Source: Callorhinus ursinus
Taxonomy: Eukaryota > Chordata > Mammalia > Carnivora > Otariidae
Assembly: GCF_003265705.1 (NCBI RefSeq)
Contig: NW_020312966.1
Coordinates: forward strand, 22,966,566 to 23,030,565
Direction of reading: 5' to 3'
Length of the DNA: 64,000 nucleotides
The notes beneath the pieces are model-generated. The model searched no databases. It was not told the origin of the DNA and was given only the letters and a program-made list of their open reading frames with translations. A program made the position numbers and the translations under genes. Of the stretch, positions 23,413-35,390 are shown piece after piece (the first letter of the stretch is position 1; every line of letters starts with the position of its first letter).

Positions 23413-23685
23413 GTCTGGGTTTTGCTCAAAACGGTGGTGAGGTCCAATGAAGATGTGGTAGGAGTCACAATCTCTGCATGTCTGGGTTTTGCTCAAGACA
23501 AATTGGTGAGGTCCAATGAATATGTGGTAAGAGTCATAATTTCTGCGTGTCTGGGTTTTGCTCAAGACAAATTGGTGAGGTCCAGTGAAGATGTGGTAGG
23601 AGTCACAATTTCTGCGTGTCTGGGTTTTGCTCAAGACAAATTGGTGAGGTCCACTGAAGATGTGGTAGGAGTCACAATTTCTGCT
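23413..23685. repeat. 69-bp tandem repeat, four copies
   Basis: Copies start at 23413 (67 bp), 23480, 23549 and 23618 (69 bp each, the last ending near 23685). Each starts gtctgggttttgctcaa and later has 'gtggtaggagtcacaa'. Copies 2-4 differ at only a few positions. The first lacks 2 bp at its 'caaaacggtgg' segment. A period of 69 is 23 codons, so the array stays open on both strands (plus 23422-23787, minus 23374-23784). This explains the two long overlapping frames without implying a gene. Confidence 0.95.
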
Positions 23686-23699
23686 TTCTTTGTCTTTGA

Positions 23700-26600
23700 T
23701 GGTACCCTCTATGTTGCCCCTCTTGGGTCGTACATCATAACACAGTGCTTCCCTTCTAAATGTGCCCTTGACTTCCCTAACCACTGACCCAGCTGCAGGA
23801 GCATGACCATCTGCATACCTCTTGTGATCAGTCTTCTGTGATTCTTAACAGAAAATGGGATGTATATTATTACCTCCCAGGTTCACCACCATCTATTTTG
23901 TATGTAATTTGCTTGAATTTGTTTTGGTTGTGTTAGTTTTTTTTTTTTTTTTTTAAGAAAAATGTTCCTTCTGTACTATCAAGTCACTTCAGTGCTGTAC
24001 CTGCAACGTAATGGGTAGTCAATAAATATTTGTTATATTAACTTAGACATTTGTGAAGGGGAAGGATAAAGTGTATCTATACTGAGCAAAGTTAGGGAGT
24101 AGATAAAAATGTACTGATGGTTGCTTAATGTGCTGAAACACAATGAGACATGGTCAGCTCCAGAGCCAAGGTTGATGGTTAAAAAAAAAAAAAAAAGCCA
24201 TGGAGAGACCGTTATACTGGCTTTACAGGCTCAAGCCCCTTTCCTACCTGGGTCATCTCTTCTGAAGGTACCTAGGGGTGACAAAACCATGAGAAGCCCA
24301 GTGAAATCAAGTAATAAGGTAAAACAATATTTTCAGGGATTTGTTAAGAAAGTTCTATTTGCTTCCTTCTTACACATACAAATAGATACGCCATACAACA
24401 TAAAAAGCAGTGCTGCATACAGACTAATCATATAATTTAGTATCAAGGCACTTCTAAGAGTGACAGGTATGCTATTAATAATTATGTTGGGACAGCATGC
24501 ATGAACACAGGCAGCCCCAGGCAACCAATACATACAACCAGGGGGTAACAATCATCTGCAATACACCTAATATTCTCAAAGCTCATCAGGCTACGTTTGC
24601 AGGATGGGCCCTCAGGGGTCAGAGCCAGGAAGGAACCTGTTCCATGTGATCCACAGACTTACCCACATCCCTCAAGACATACTTGTCTTATATTTGATGA
24701 TAGCACTCTTTTCCCCTCTACTATTCCCTGTCACTTTCATATGTACCTCCCTTTATTTCCTATTAATTTTGCTTATTCACTATTGTTTCCTTCTGCTCTC
24801 ATTCTGATACTCCCTCTCTGATACTTCCACAAACTGAATTTACTACCCCATGCCTCAAGGTATTCTTAAGATAGGGACCGAGACTCTTGGGGTAGAATTT
24901 CTTACCTGCAGGATAAATTTGCATCTTAAAAAGCAGATATAAATTCGGGAACTTTTATTTCCCAGGTCCATGACTCTGAAGTCGTGGTATAAATCCTCCA
25001 ATTATACCAAAGAGAAATACTAAAACTACCAGACTTCCTGTTACCCTGAGCAAGCTGGATTTCTTAAGGAAAAATACTTTGGGAGCTAAAATACACTTTG
25101 GAAATCAGCCTTGTGCAGCTTTGTTGTGGCAGTAGTTTTGATTTCACCTACCTTCTGGGATCTTACCTTAGAAAAGTCATTGGAAAAGGAACCACGGTTG
25201 AAAAGAGCAGCTTTTAACTGACTAAGCCTGTCCAGAACAACTGCTGAATTCTGCAACATGGGCTGTTTGCTGAGGGATTGCCATGTTGTTTCATTACCAG
25301 GGACTCAGGATTCCAACCAGACCTGGAGCACAGGAAGTAGCAGAATTGTACCATTACGCGAGGCAAGCAGTCACTTAAGGGAATGTGCAGAGATAAAATT
25401 TAGTCCAGGGATTCTCGGCATATCAACCACACTCAGCTGTCATGCCACTATTTAGCTGGGGCTGCTTGCTTCAAATCTTCAAATTGCAAGCTAGTAGTGA
25501 CATGGCAGTGGCCGGGCCAAAAGAAAAAAAAAAAAAATGTAGGAGTCTGAGCATGCAAAGCCTAAGGAAAGGCATCATTGTATCTCCTCTGGTACTGAAA
25601 CTTTTTCTTGCAGAGTATTTTAACATTTTTATGATATGTGATCATCCATGTCTGAAAGATGCCTTTTTAATGGATTTCACTACCAAAACCTTAAGTAAGC
25701 TCCAATTAGCAAAATTTCTCTTTAAAGAATTTTATAGAGTTGTTTCCCCTCAAGTCTTTGTGGTTGCCTGTGTGTGTGTTTAACTTGTTTCATCTATTAC
25801 AGCTTAAGTAGTTGCATGAATAGGTAAATATTTAACATCTGCCTCCTTTTTGCCTAATTACTTGAATAACTGATTACATTTGGTCATTATCTGTAAATAT
25901 AACATTCAGAAATGGCTTGTGTTTCTCTTAATATATTATTTTCCCCACAATTATGGTAAAGAAACCAGAAGTTTTTGTGAAATGTCAGAGAATTTTAAAT
26001 GGGTTTGATTCTCTAAGAGATCAATGGATCTCTTTCCATTACTTATAGATCTTCACTGAAAACCCTGGCAAACAGTCTCATTAGTATGATAGTGTGTCTT
26101 CCCATATTCCATATATTCCTGTGGAATATATTCCATTACTCATGAATTTATCCTTATATTGTCATTCACATGGCAAGAGTCACATGGTGCCTATAATGTT
26201 CTATTTTAATCATAAATTGGATACTTTTTTCTTAATTAAATTCTTATGCAGATATTAACCCAAGAAATAATTATTAAGTCTTGCTCAACTGGTCGGCAAT
26301 TTAACCCTGTTAAAGTCACCCTCCTCTTTTTAAACATGTATGTTATTTCCATTGGTAGAAGCCAAGTTAGTCTTTCCATACCCTAGAATATTATGGGGAA
26401 GGTATTGATACTGTTTATGCTTGTACCACACCAGTGAGCTATGGTTCCTTATTTCCTGGCACCTCAACCATTGCATCTCATATTTACTGTGTGGTTATTG
26501 TATCTTTGAAAGAAGAAAAATGCATTTTGGTAACTACAATGGCAAGTCTCATCAAAAGGAAATCAAAATTAAAAAGAAAAATGCATTTTTCTTTGTTAAG

Positions 26601-27900
26601 TTTCTTAAAATCTAAGAGTGAATGAACTTTCACCTCCCTTATTCCATTTAATAATAAATGATGCCAAAGAATTCTTTGAATTGACTATATCAACTGCATG
26701 GTTTTTTAATAAAAAGGTTTTCCCAACAAATTTGTTTTTTGTCTTGTTTCCACAAAATCATCATGTCTTTCTGTATTCCAATGTACCACACATTAGTTTA
26801 TGACAAGTAAAGTCAATAAGGTAACTACCTATTTTTAAAACTTATGACTGGTGCATCCAGAAGGAATCAAGATGGCCTACAATATGCTTGCCATATGAAA
26901 CTGCCAATACTTTACCATATGAATTTATATTAGAATGTTTCCTACTTAAAACTATGGGAATTTCACAGAGTTCAGATTAATATAAATACATAGGTAGATA
27001 GAAAAATAGATTGATGAGTTTATAAAGTATATAAAGGAAAATATAAAGTTATATGGAAAAGAAGGGAGGTAACTGTTCTAGGAACCAGAACTAAGTTAAT
27101 TATTGAAATACAGTACCCAATTTGACTTTGAGTTTTTGTGAAGCTAAAGCAAATAGAGAAGAAAGAAAGAAAGAAAGAAAGCAGAGAAAGAAAGAAAAAA
27201 ATGAGCCATCCTAAAAAAAAAAACAAACCTTGATAGAACTCTAAACTACATATTTTCAGATGCCTTTTGCTACACTAATCAGCACAGAACTTGTTCATTC
27301 TTCAGAATGTTCCATAAGATTATTTTTCCTGTTTAACTCTATTTTTAAAAGAGAGATAAAAGAGATAAAAATAGCATTAGTGATTATTGTTGAAAATATT
27401 TCTAAACCATTTTAGTTCCTTGACCTAGAATTAATTAAATACTTTGAAAAATTTAAATCCTTGACAAATTACTGAAGGCCTATATAAACACCAACTCTCT
27501 TCGTAGAATAATGATTTTATGGAAAGACTTATGTCAAAACATTTTTTCATCTTTAATATTAAAAAGTACAATTACTGTTTACAGACATGTTGTATTACAA
27601 TTACACTTCAGATTGCATTTTTGGAACTATTAAAATGAAACAAAATATTACCTGGGTCTAGAACATGCACACCAGTGTAGCTATCTGACTTACAGGGAGT
27701 TCACAGAATGTAGGTGAACCTAGAGCAGCCTCTTCTGGGACAGACCACACTGGTGGTTTCAATGAAACTTTCTTCTATATTGTAAAATATCTCTGTAATT
27801 GAGATTTCTGAAGAATTTATTCTGGTTATTTGATGTATTAGAAGATATTTCGAGATAGGATAATGTATTGTATCCTTCTAATTATAATCTTGCAGTAATT
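23700..27900. other. AT-rich unique sequence
   Basis: No gene recognised. 'gtcaataaatatttgttatatt' (in parts) near 24020 is probably the last bases of an L2 on the plus strand. T- and A-runs occur at 23936-23955 and 24181-24196. A perfect 9-bp-arm hairpin (atatattcc, tgt loop, ggaatatat) lies at 26111-26131. Confidence 0.4.
27157..27200. repeat. (GAAA)n purine run
   Basis: Imperfect GAAA repeat, interrupted by 'gcagag'. Confidence 0.85.
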
Positions 27901-28014
27901 CTTGAAAATTTTATTATAAAAATAGAACATGCACATCCACTCCACCTTACGTTATAAACTCAGATTATCTTTTCACTTATACCAAATGCATTTGACTTTT
28001 ATGCCAAATGCATG

Positions 28015-28380
28015 TAGGCTGCACAATAAGAACATAGTGGTAAGAAGGCTGTAGTACCTGTCAAAAAAGAACTTTTCTACTGGGACAAACAGGAATATGA
28101 ACATTAGTCACAACATACAGTGCTTGGTTTTTTTTTTTTAAAAAAAAAAAACCAACAATAATAGCCTTGCTTGTAGGGGTGAAGAAAACCTCCCAGAGCA
28201 GGAGGTATTTGAGCCGTCCTTATTGGATTATGAGAAATTTACCAGGTGAAAAGACACAGGGAAGGACATTTGAACTAGCAGTCACGAAAAATAAAAAGAA
28301 ATGGTAATATGAAAAAGTATGAGTTGGTGTGAACAAGAAGCAAGATGGTGACTTCTCAGCTATGAAGTTTCAGGCAAGGT
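28015..28380 (+). repeat. L2 LINE fragment, plus strand
   Basis: 'agaaaacctcccagagcaggaggtatttgagc' (in parts) and the following 'ggacatttgaactag' order match the L2 3' region. It holds a T12A12 palindrome at 28124-28155. Confidence 0.5.
28124..28155. repeat. Perfect 32-bp palindrome, TTGG-T12-A12-CCAA
   Basis: Twelve T (28128-28139) are followed directly by twelve A (28140-28151), flanked by ttgg and ccaa. It is its own reverse complement across all 32 bases, without a spacer. Confidence 0.97.
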
Positions 28381-29780
28381 GGAAACTAAGTCTCAGAACA
28401 TATCCTCGCTGCTTGTACTGGTTTTATAGTATGTCAGCTGAACGAGACTGGAACAGCATTTGCTAGAATTCCCCTCTCTGGGGGTTGTGGGTGAAGGTGA
28501 CCCACAAGAACTATACAGAGATTTGCAATGACAAGTGAGTGGAGGAGAACATGAGGCTCTGAAGCTGGGTGAGGGTCAGGGCTGGGTTGCCCCTCAAGCA
28601 CAAAGTTGCTGATTTGCTTGACTATCTAATCACCCTGGGGCAGCATCTATGTCTGGGGCTCCCTCCGGAAGCCCCACCTATCTCCCTGTCCTTGTGCAAA
28701 GTGCATTCTGCAGTGAGAAGCACATGCAGGGTCCAGCTGCTCACGAATTCCAGTTCATCCTTTATCCACCCCAGCTTTTCTCCCACCGCGGGCTTCACTG
28801 ACCTATGGCAATGTCATTCCCACCCCCAGAGGAAGAGGCAACAACAGTTTTCTCTCTATAAACTTCTTCACCAGCTCCCCAAATCACAGAAGATCTAAAA
28901 CAAATCTTTTATACCACATGACTCGTAGTAATTTTTCTTCCCTGGTGGAATGACCAGTGATACACAGAACTTCCTATTATTTAAAATTTACAAATATGGT
29001 ACCAAAACATCACTTTTCCTTCTGAAGACAAAGATAAATCACATAAACCAGACTCATTTTTTGTGTATATATTTACCAACCTGTAGGGAAAGTAGTGAAG
29101 AAGGATCAGAACTCTTTTTAATGGGGAAGTAAAGGCCTTGGCTATACCTTAGGGGAATACCTCCATGAACAAACCATTCCTCTTTGTAAAGACAGCAAAG
29201 GATGGCTTGGATTTAGACTTGTTCATGAAGATTAAAACTGGAAATGCTATCTTTATTCTGGGGTTAATCTGGAACTGAGGTTTTGGAGGTGAGGGCTGAT
29301 CCTCTTTTCACGGGTATATCTCTTCACGTGTATAAAATCGTAAATAATGCTATTAATGATGCTGTTCAATGTTCTCTCGGTCCCATTTATTGTGAGATCC
29401 CACAATGTCCTGCCCTATTTGATGCCTCAAGCCAAGGGCAACTAGCAAACTGCTGTGCAAATGTTTAATAAATTTGATAAATGTGTTTATTTAATACAGC
29501 AGTTGAGTACTGGGGATTAAATGCCTTTGATATTCAGTCAAAACACCTGCTTTCTGGTACCTAAACTTAGCTAATAGTTAACTTCAAGCTCTAGCTTTCT
29601 ATTTCTTTGGTTTATTTGGCAAGGGGTAAAAGCTGTGAGACACTGCTTTAAGATATCTGTTTCAGGTCTAGAACAATATTTACACACAGTTCCTTCTTTA
29701 TACACTGAAAAATAAATAGCTATTTGAACTAGGAAAAGACAAAAGATTGGCTAAGCATTCCTGATAAGGCCTTATGATCC

Positions 29781-29804
29781 TGTGTGTGTGTGTGTGTGTG
29801 TGTG
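29781..29804. repeat. (TG)12 microsatellite
   Basis: Perfect TG run followed by 'catgcatgtg'. Confidence 0.95.
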
Positions 29805-30896
29805 CATGCATGTGCCTGTAGGAGAGAGGGGCAGTGAATGACAATCTCAGGAGGCTGAATTATTTGTCCTTGGGCTGCAAATTGGAAAGGAAGAAAATAC
29901 TTGTATTGACAGTAAGCCTACTGACAACCTAGCTATAATGATTTCAATCAAATTTGCCGCCCTATTTTGCTAAGAAAGAATCAAGAGCACAATTAAGAAA
30001 TCAATGATGATTATTGTATGACAAAACACAGTGTCTGACAGGAAAAAAAATCTCTGAGAAAAGAAAAACTTAATTTTCAAATGGCCATCAGTCCCCTAAA
30101 GCTAAATAACTTAAAATATAATTTTAAGTCCTCTCTTACAAATAACCAGACAATTTCACTCATTCCCAGCAGAATGATAACTCTGTTGTTATATTGCTGT
30201 GGAGATAACAATGTCTAGCTTCTTTTAAGATAAACATTTCCAAGCAGAACACAAGGAATTTCAAATGAAATAATGTGCTCAAGGCTTTCTTCATGAGCAG
30301 TCTATACGCTGTCCCCCCAAATGAATGGGATTCACAACAGATAAGGTATTGACTCCCCACTATAACACTGAACTAATCATGAAACAAAACAGAAGCAGAA
30401 ACATGTTGGGTACATGAATATATTCCAGCATAAGCACATGAAAGCATTTTCTTATTTGTATTCTATGTATAATAGTTTAAATTAAAGATAGGTTGATAAA
30501 GGTGCATTAGGGCTAATAAGATGTAAGACTAGGTCTGCTTATTCAAAGTAGTATCCATAAAGAATATGAGGTTGGAGTGCCTTTCAAGAGATATATAATG
30601 CAGGAGAAATAATTTTCCTGGACCACTATAAACATCAAGATATTTTGAAATCTACCTTGTCTTTTACTTTAAAAATTCCCCTTCTAGTTATTTCCCCATA
30701 AAATTAAGTGTAGCTGTAAAGATTTCTGTTGCAATATTATTTAGAATATCAAAAAAGATCAACTATAGGGGATTGTTTAAATAAATATGATATATGATAT
30801 AAAATTCCAGCCAGATGTTAAATTAGTATTTGTTATCAATAAAATATCTCCATAGTATATTATTATTAAAACTATATAATTTACCAAATAAACTGT

Positions 30897-30898
<2 letters not shown>

Positions 30899-30929
<31 letters not shown>
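30899..30929. repeat. (TG)15 microsatellite
   Basis: Perfect TG run, followed by a shorter AGAG stretch at 30946-30955. Confidence 0.95.
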
Positions 30930-30930
<1 letters not shown>

Positions 30931-31179
30931 TATGTGAGAGATACAGAGAGAGAGAAATCTTGCATTATATACCCCAAATTGTGGGGTTTTTCATTTTCTA
31001 CTTTGCAGTCTTTTTAAAAAAATTATATCAACATATTGTTTCCATAATTAGACATAAGTTATTCTAGTTTTCTAAAAAATTGAGTGACAAGAATAGAGGA
31101 TGACGCAGGCAGAATTTGAGATTTGGGAGGAATTTCATATCAAGAAGTTGACAAAAGGCCATTTAATGTCTTCTCTTCT

Positions 31180-31215
31180 TTTTTTTTTAAGATTTTATTT
31201 ATTTGAGAGAGAGAG

Positions 31216-31250
<35 letters not shown>

Positions 31251-31390
31251 ACGAGCAGGGGGAGGGGCAGAGGGAGAAGCAGGCTCCACACTGAGCAAGG
31301 AGCCAGATATGGAACTCCATCCCAGGACCCCGGGAATCAAGACCTAAGCCGAAGGCAGACGCTTAACCAACTGAGCCACCCGGGCGCCCC
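31180..31390 (-). mobile_element. CAN-SINE, minus strand, full length
   Basis: Poly-T/AAGATTTTATTT end at low coordinates, a long (GA)n block, and a head ending '...gccacccgggcgcccc'. Target duplication taatgtcttctcttct (31164-31179) and taatgtcctctcttct (31391-31406), with one mismatch. Confidence 0.95.
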
Positions 31391-31739
31391 TAATGTCCTC
31401 TCTTCTAAGGGAACACCTCTCCGTATATACCTTCTCAATTTATTTTCCCCTTCCTCCTCTCCAGAGCATTCTTCAATTTGCTGATGTCCAGGTGTTTTGT
31501 TTCACATTGACTGCGCTTCTTACTGCACCCTACACTAATGTGAATCTGGGGAGGATATCTAACAGAATCAAGTCTGTGTTAGCCTAGTGACATCTTGGTC
31601 AAAGGTAACACGGCCCACCGGGTGGAAAAAGCAGCTGTTTTAGGGACGGGGGCTGGAGGGTGGGGTTGAGGGAACACTTCTTGAAGAGAAGCAAAGCAAA
31701 GACACACCTAACATTTTCAAAGAACGAGGGATAAAGGAA

Positions 31740-32130
31740 ACTTAATTTAAAACAATACCCTCACTCAGTTCAGCCCAATGGGTCCTGGTATTGTGGGTGG
31801 TACTCTCATCCATCCACGAGAGGAGTGGGGTTCACGGAGCAATCAGATTTAAGACAATTGGCCTTCAGCCTTGGCAAGGAGTGGGGACAGAAGGCCCTTT
31901 GTTGAATCAGGCAGCCAGAGTACCTTGTGCTGAGCAAAATCTGGATTAAGAGAGTGCATGCTTGCTTGTCACAAATGTTTTATTGTGTGTCTGGGCAAGT
32001 CATTCTCACTTGTTAAAGAACAGCAAGGGTTTTGTTCTCTGTGGGCTTAAAATAAACCAGAAAAATCAGAGGGGCTTAGGTGGGGGAGGGGCAGCAGGAG
32101 AAGGAAGAGTTCATGTTTATGGTTTATTTT
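31740..32130. promoter_or_regulatory. Candidate conserved noncoding block
   Basis: Repeat-free. It has SOX-like 'cctttgttgaatcagg' (31896-31911) and 'acaaatgttttattgtgtg' near 31974, in moderately GC-rich surroundings. Weak, pattern-only support. Confidence 0.22.
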
Positions 32131-32644
32131 TGTTTAGTTAGCTCTTTAGCTTTTTGAATAGGAAACGTCCTTGGGGTTTTAATTCTTAAAGTCTTTATTA
32201 GCTCTAACTTTAAAGTATCTTTTATGCTGATAACTTTTTTTAAAAGCTAAACTGGAATAAGAAATTTACTTTTTATCTCAGTATAAATATCATCGTGGTA
32301 AAGAGTACTACATACCATCAATGTGTGTCAACCCTGGCAGGCTACGTAAGCTGAGGAAGAATATGGGTGTAGTGAAAGAGAGTATTTGAGTGTCATTTTC
32401 CTTAATCTTCTTTGCCCATGCCCTTTTTTGAAAAATATAAAAATCTCATAAACTCTTTTATTTGAAATACCATGAATGCAACAAGAAGCAAATCAACTTA
32501 TTGGAAAACTGTGCTCTTTTTTTTTCAACTTCACATGGCCCTTCTTCCAATCTATCATTTCCCCCACATCTACCACATCTTCCCAGGGCTGTGTGATTCT
32601 TATTGAAAACCATTTATTGTGTGCACGTGATCGGAAAATCAAGT

Positions 32645-32828
32645 TTCTAGTCCCAGCTCCATTTTAATTTAGCTGCCATCTGTACGGGGGTGAGTTACTT
32701 ACTCTCTCTGGACCTCGACTTCCTCATCTGTCAAATGTGCACGCTGTTACCTGCCTTCCTATCTAATAGAGTTATTGAGACTCAAAAATATGACATATTT
32801 TAAGATACTCTGTGAATAAAGAATATGA
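32645..32828 (+). repeat. MIR SINE, plus strand
   Basis: Clear MIR core: 'gtgagttacttactctctctg', 'ctcgacttcctcatctgtcaaatg' (in parts), 'tagagttattgagactcaa', ending 'actctgtgaataaag'. Confidence 0.85.
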
Positions 32829-33051
32829 AATGGTAGCAATTAGGTAAGGCCTTCAACTTTATTATTGAAATATAGCTAACATAAAAAAAAGTGCCTGTAT
32901 TGTATAAAGGTGTCAGAAAGTGAGAATTTGTGGAGATGACTATTTTTGGAGAGAGATTTTGCTTTGCTGTGAGTCTACATCCCACTGTTCCAATGTTAGT
33001 AAGGCTTACAATCTCCATTACCTCTGGGCCGGTAAGAAGAGCATCCAGACC

Positions 33052-33264
33052 GGGGCACCTGGGTGGCTCAGACAGCTGAGCGTCTGCCCTCGGCTCAGGT
33101 CATGATCCCAGGGTGCTGGGATCGAGCCCCACATCGGGCTTCTGGCTCAGCGGGGAGTCTGCTTCTCCCTCTCCCTCTGCCTCTCCCCCTGCTCATGCTC
33201 TCTCTCTCTCCCTCTCTCTGTATCTCTGTGTCTCAAATGAATAAATAAAATCTTAAAAAAAAAG
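33052..33264 (+). mobile_element. CAN-SINE, plus strand, full length
   Basis: Head ggggcacctgggtggctcag, long (CT)n block, 'aaatgaataaataaaatctt' tail. Target duplication aagaagagcatccag at 33034-33048 and 33265-33279. Confidence 0.95.
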
Positions 33265-33279
33265 AAGAAGAGCATCCAG

Positions 33280-33988
33280 GCTAATGTGAATGCGTTCACT
33301 GCTTTTGGTGCCTGGCTTAAGCCTAAGAAACCTCAAGCAGGCAGGATGTGGAAGAAGATAGAGATGACTGCATTGAATTTAGCTTAAGATGGACAGGTGT
33401 TTGCAATGAACAGATGTAGGCTGGTCATGAAGGAGAGAAAGACTAGGTGGTCTGTCCTTGCTTCCTATATAATAGAACCACTTAGAGAGAGAGCGTGCAG
33501 GAAGCATATGCTAAATAACTGGACCTGTATGTTGCATTTCTAAGAGCTACTAAAGAACCACTAGAGCAGAGACGCACTCCACCAATCAAGGCTCTCCTTG
33601 ACTTGCAAGGCTCTCAGCAATGACCATCACCAACAACCAATGAGCCCCAAGAGGGAAGCAGCCAGTTTTAACTATCTACAAGACTCAGGGAGAAGAGAAC
33701 CATCTAGCTAAATTTCATACAGTGCTCCATAGTTGTTGCAGGAAATGTAGATGGGCATCCTGAAAGTCACTAGCAACAAAATGGAAAATAAAGACCCTCT
33801 CTTTACCTGTAGACATTTTCTAGAATAGGCATTACAGTGTGTCTTTGTAAATGATGCTAGTGAGGCATCTCATACAGAAAGATGGCATAAATGTCAAACC
33901 CACTTAGGACAGTGGTGAACCAATTCAAAGGGGAGTTTTCTAGAGAAATAAAAGATGATCAATGTAACAGAAAAGAAATGATACCCTC
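33280..33988. other. Unique sequence, no feature seen
   Basis: No repeat or gene recognised between the SINE and the LTR. Confidence 0.4.
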
Positions 33989-34415
33989 TATTAGGAATTG
34001 AATTGCACCCCTCCCCCAAAATCATATGTTGAAATCCTCATCCCCAGTACCTCAGAAAATGACCTTATTTGGAAATAGGGTCATTGATGATGTAATTAGT
34101 TAAATGGGGTCATACTAGAGCGGAATGCCTAACCCAATATGACTGGTGTCTTCATTAAAAGGAGAAATCTAGACACGATCGGGGAGAATGCCTGGTGAAG
34201 ATGGGAGATATGCTGCCACAAGCCAAGGAATTATCAGAAATAAGGGGAAAAGCCTGAACAGATCCATTCCTAGAATCTATTCAGAGGAGGCATGGCCTTC
34301 CTGATGCTGCAATCTTGGACTTCAAGCCTCCAGAACAGGGACACAATAGGTTTCTGTTGTTTAAGCCACCCACGGTGTGGAACTTTGTTACAGCAGCCCT
34401 AGCAAACTAATACAC
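33989..34415 (+). repeat. MLT1-type MaLR LTR, solo
   Basis: Starts near 'taggaattgaattgcacccc'. Holds 'catatgttgaaatcctcatc', 'gaccttatttggaaataggg', 'tcttggacttcaagcctcca', 'gtttctgttgtttaagccac' and ends 'cagccctagcaaactaatac'. About 425 bp, best preserved of the four LTRs. Confidence 0.88.
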
Positions 34416-35390
34416 ACTTTCTTAGAATGAGCTTACAAAAAAAAAGGTATTTCAACATATATTTTATGAAGGTATAAAAGTAATATTTTAAAATAGCACA
34501 ATACTGGAATCTAATCCCTAGGATAAAAGCAGACATATTTAAAACATAGGAGTACTTTAAACTCAGATGCCCATAGAAATAAAAAAGGATAAATGTTCAG
34601 CTCTGAAGTCTTACTTATGTGCTTATGACATCACATTCAAATCCTCTATTCACATATCTGTCTCCCCCACTAGTCTGAATGTGCCTTAATAGGAACTCTG
34701 CCCTATTTAGCTTTCTAATGCTCGAACCCTGTGCAAAACCCAAAAGGGGTCTGTGCGAGTCAAACCTAAGAGAATAACCATTATCGGCACCCAACTGACA
34801 ACCAGAAAGCATTATTTCAGTTAATCTGTGACCCTAAACCAGGCCTGTGTATGTAATTCCTTGTTGTCATTTGAATTCTAAACCTGTACAATGAGTATGG
34901 ATTTTAATTTACGGCATTCAGGTGCAAAAAAAAAAAATCACATTATTTAAATTTCTTAAATACACTTATTTTTGACTCTGAAACCCTGTCTCAGTGATGG
35001 AGAGACATTCAATTGCATTCAGATTGTAAAATTCCCCCTCTGTCCTAGGATCACCCACAATAGGGCTGGGGATTACTCTCCAATGAGCACGGGCCCCCCT
35101 GGCCCCTGCTGTTATGGTTCCTTTTGTGCCCCTCCTTGCTGATCCCTCAGGTTGCCTTTGAAGAGGTCAACTCAGCATCTGCGTCCCTGTTGAACACCAG
35201 GTATCTTTGTCAGGCTGGGAGCCCAGGGGCTCGGGATCCATCTCCAAGAGTACACCCCCAAACATTCTCTGTCCCAGGGACCTGAGCAGGAGCAGGGTCC
35301 CAGTCTTTCTTAAATGTCGCTAGAATGCCTGCATCAGCACTCTCCCCCGTCCTCCAGGGTGAGACAGCTCCTTCTGTCCCACCTCCAGGC
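34416..35390. other. Unique sequence, rising GC toward the right
   Basis: Left half AT-rich. From about 35035 GC rises ('ggctggggattactctcc') toward the enhancer-like block. No gene recognised. Confidence 0.4.

Larger units (their letters stand above)
28381..31163. other. Unique sequence
   Basis: Mostly AT-rich. The part at 28560-28870 has higher GC and a 109-codon plus-strand frame with no recognisable domain. Otherwise only the two GT runs below. Confidence 0.4.

Noticed and set aside
23374..23787. Overlapping 121- and 136-codon frames on opposite strands as a repeat-protein gene
   Set aside because: Both are produced by the 69-bp tandem repeat, whose length is divisible by three. There is no promoter, domain or exon context.
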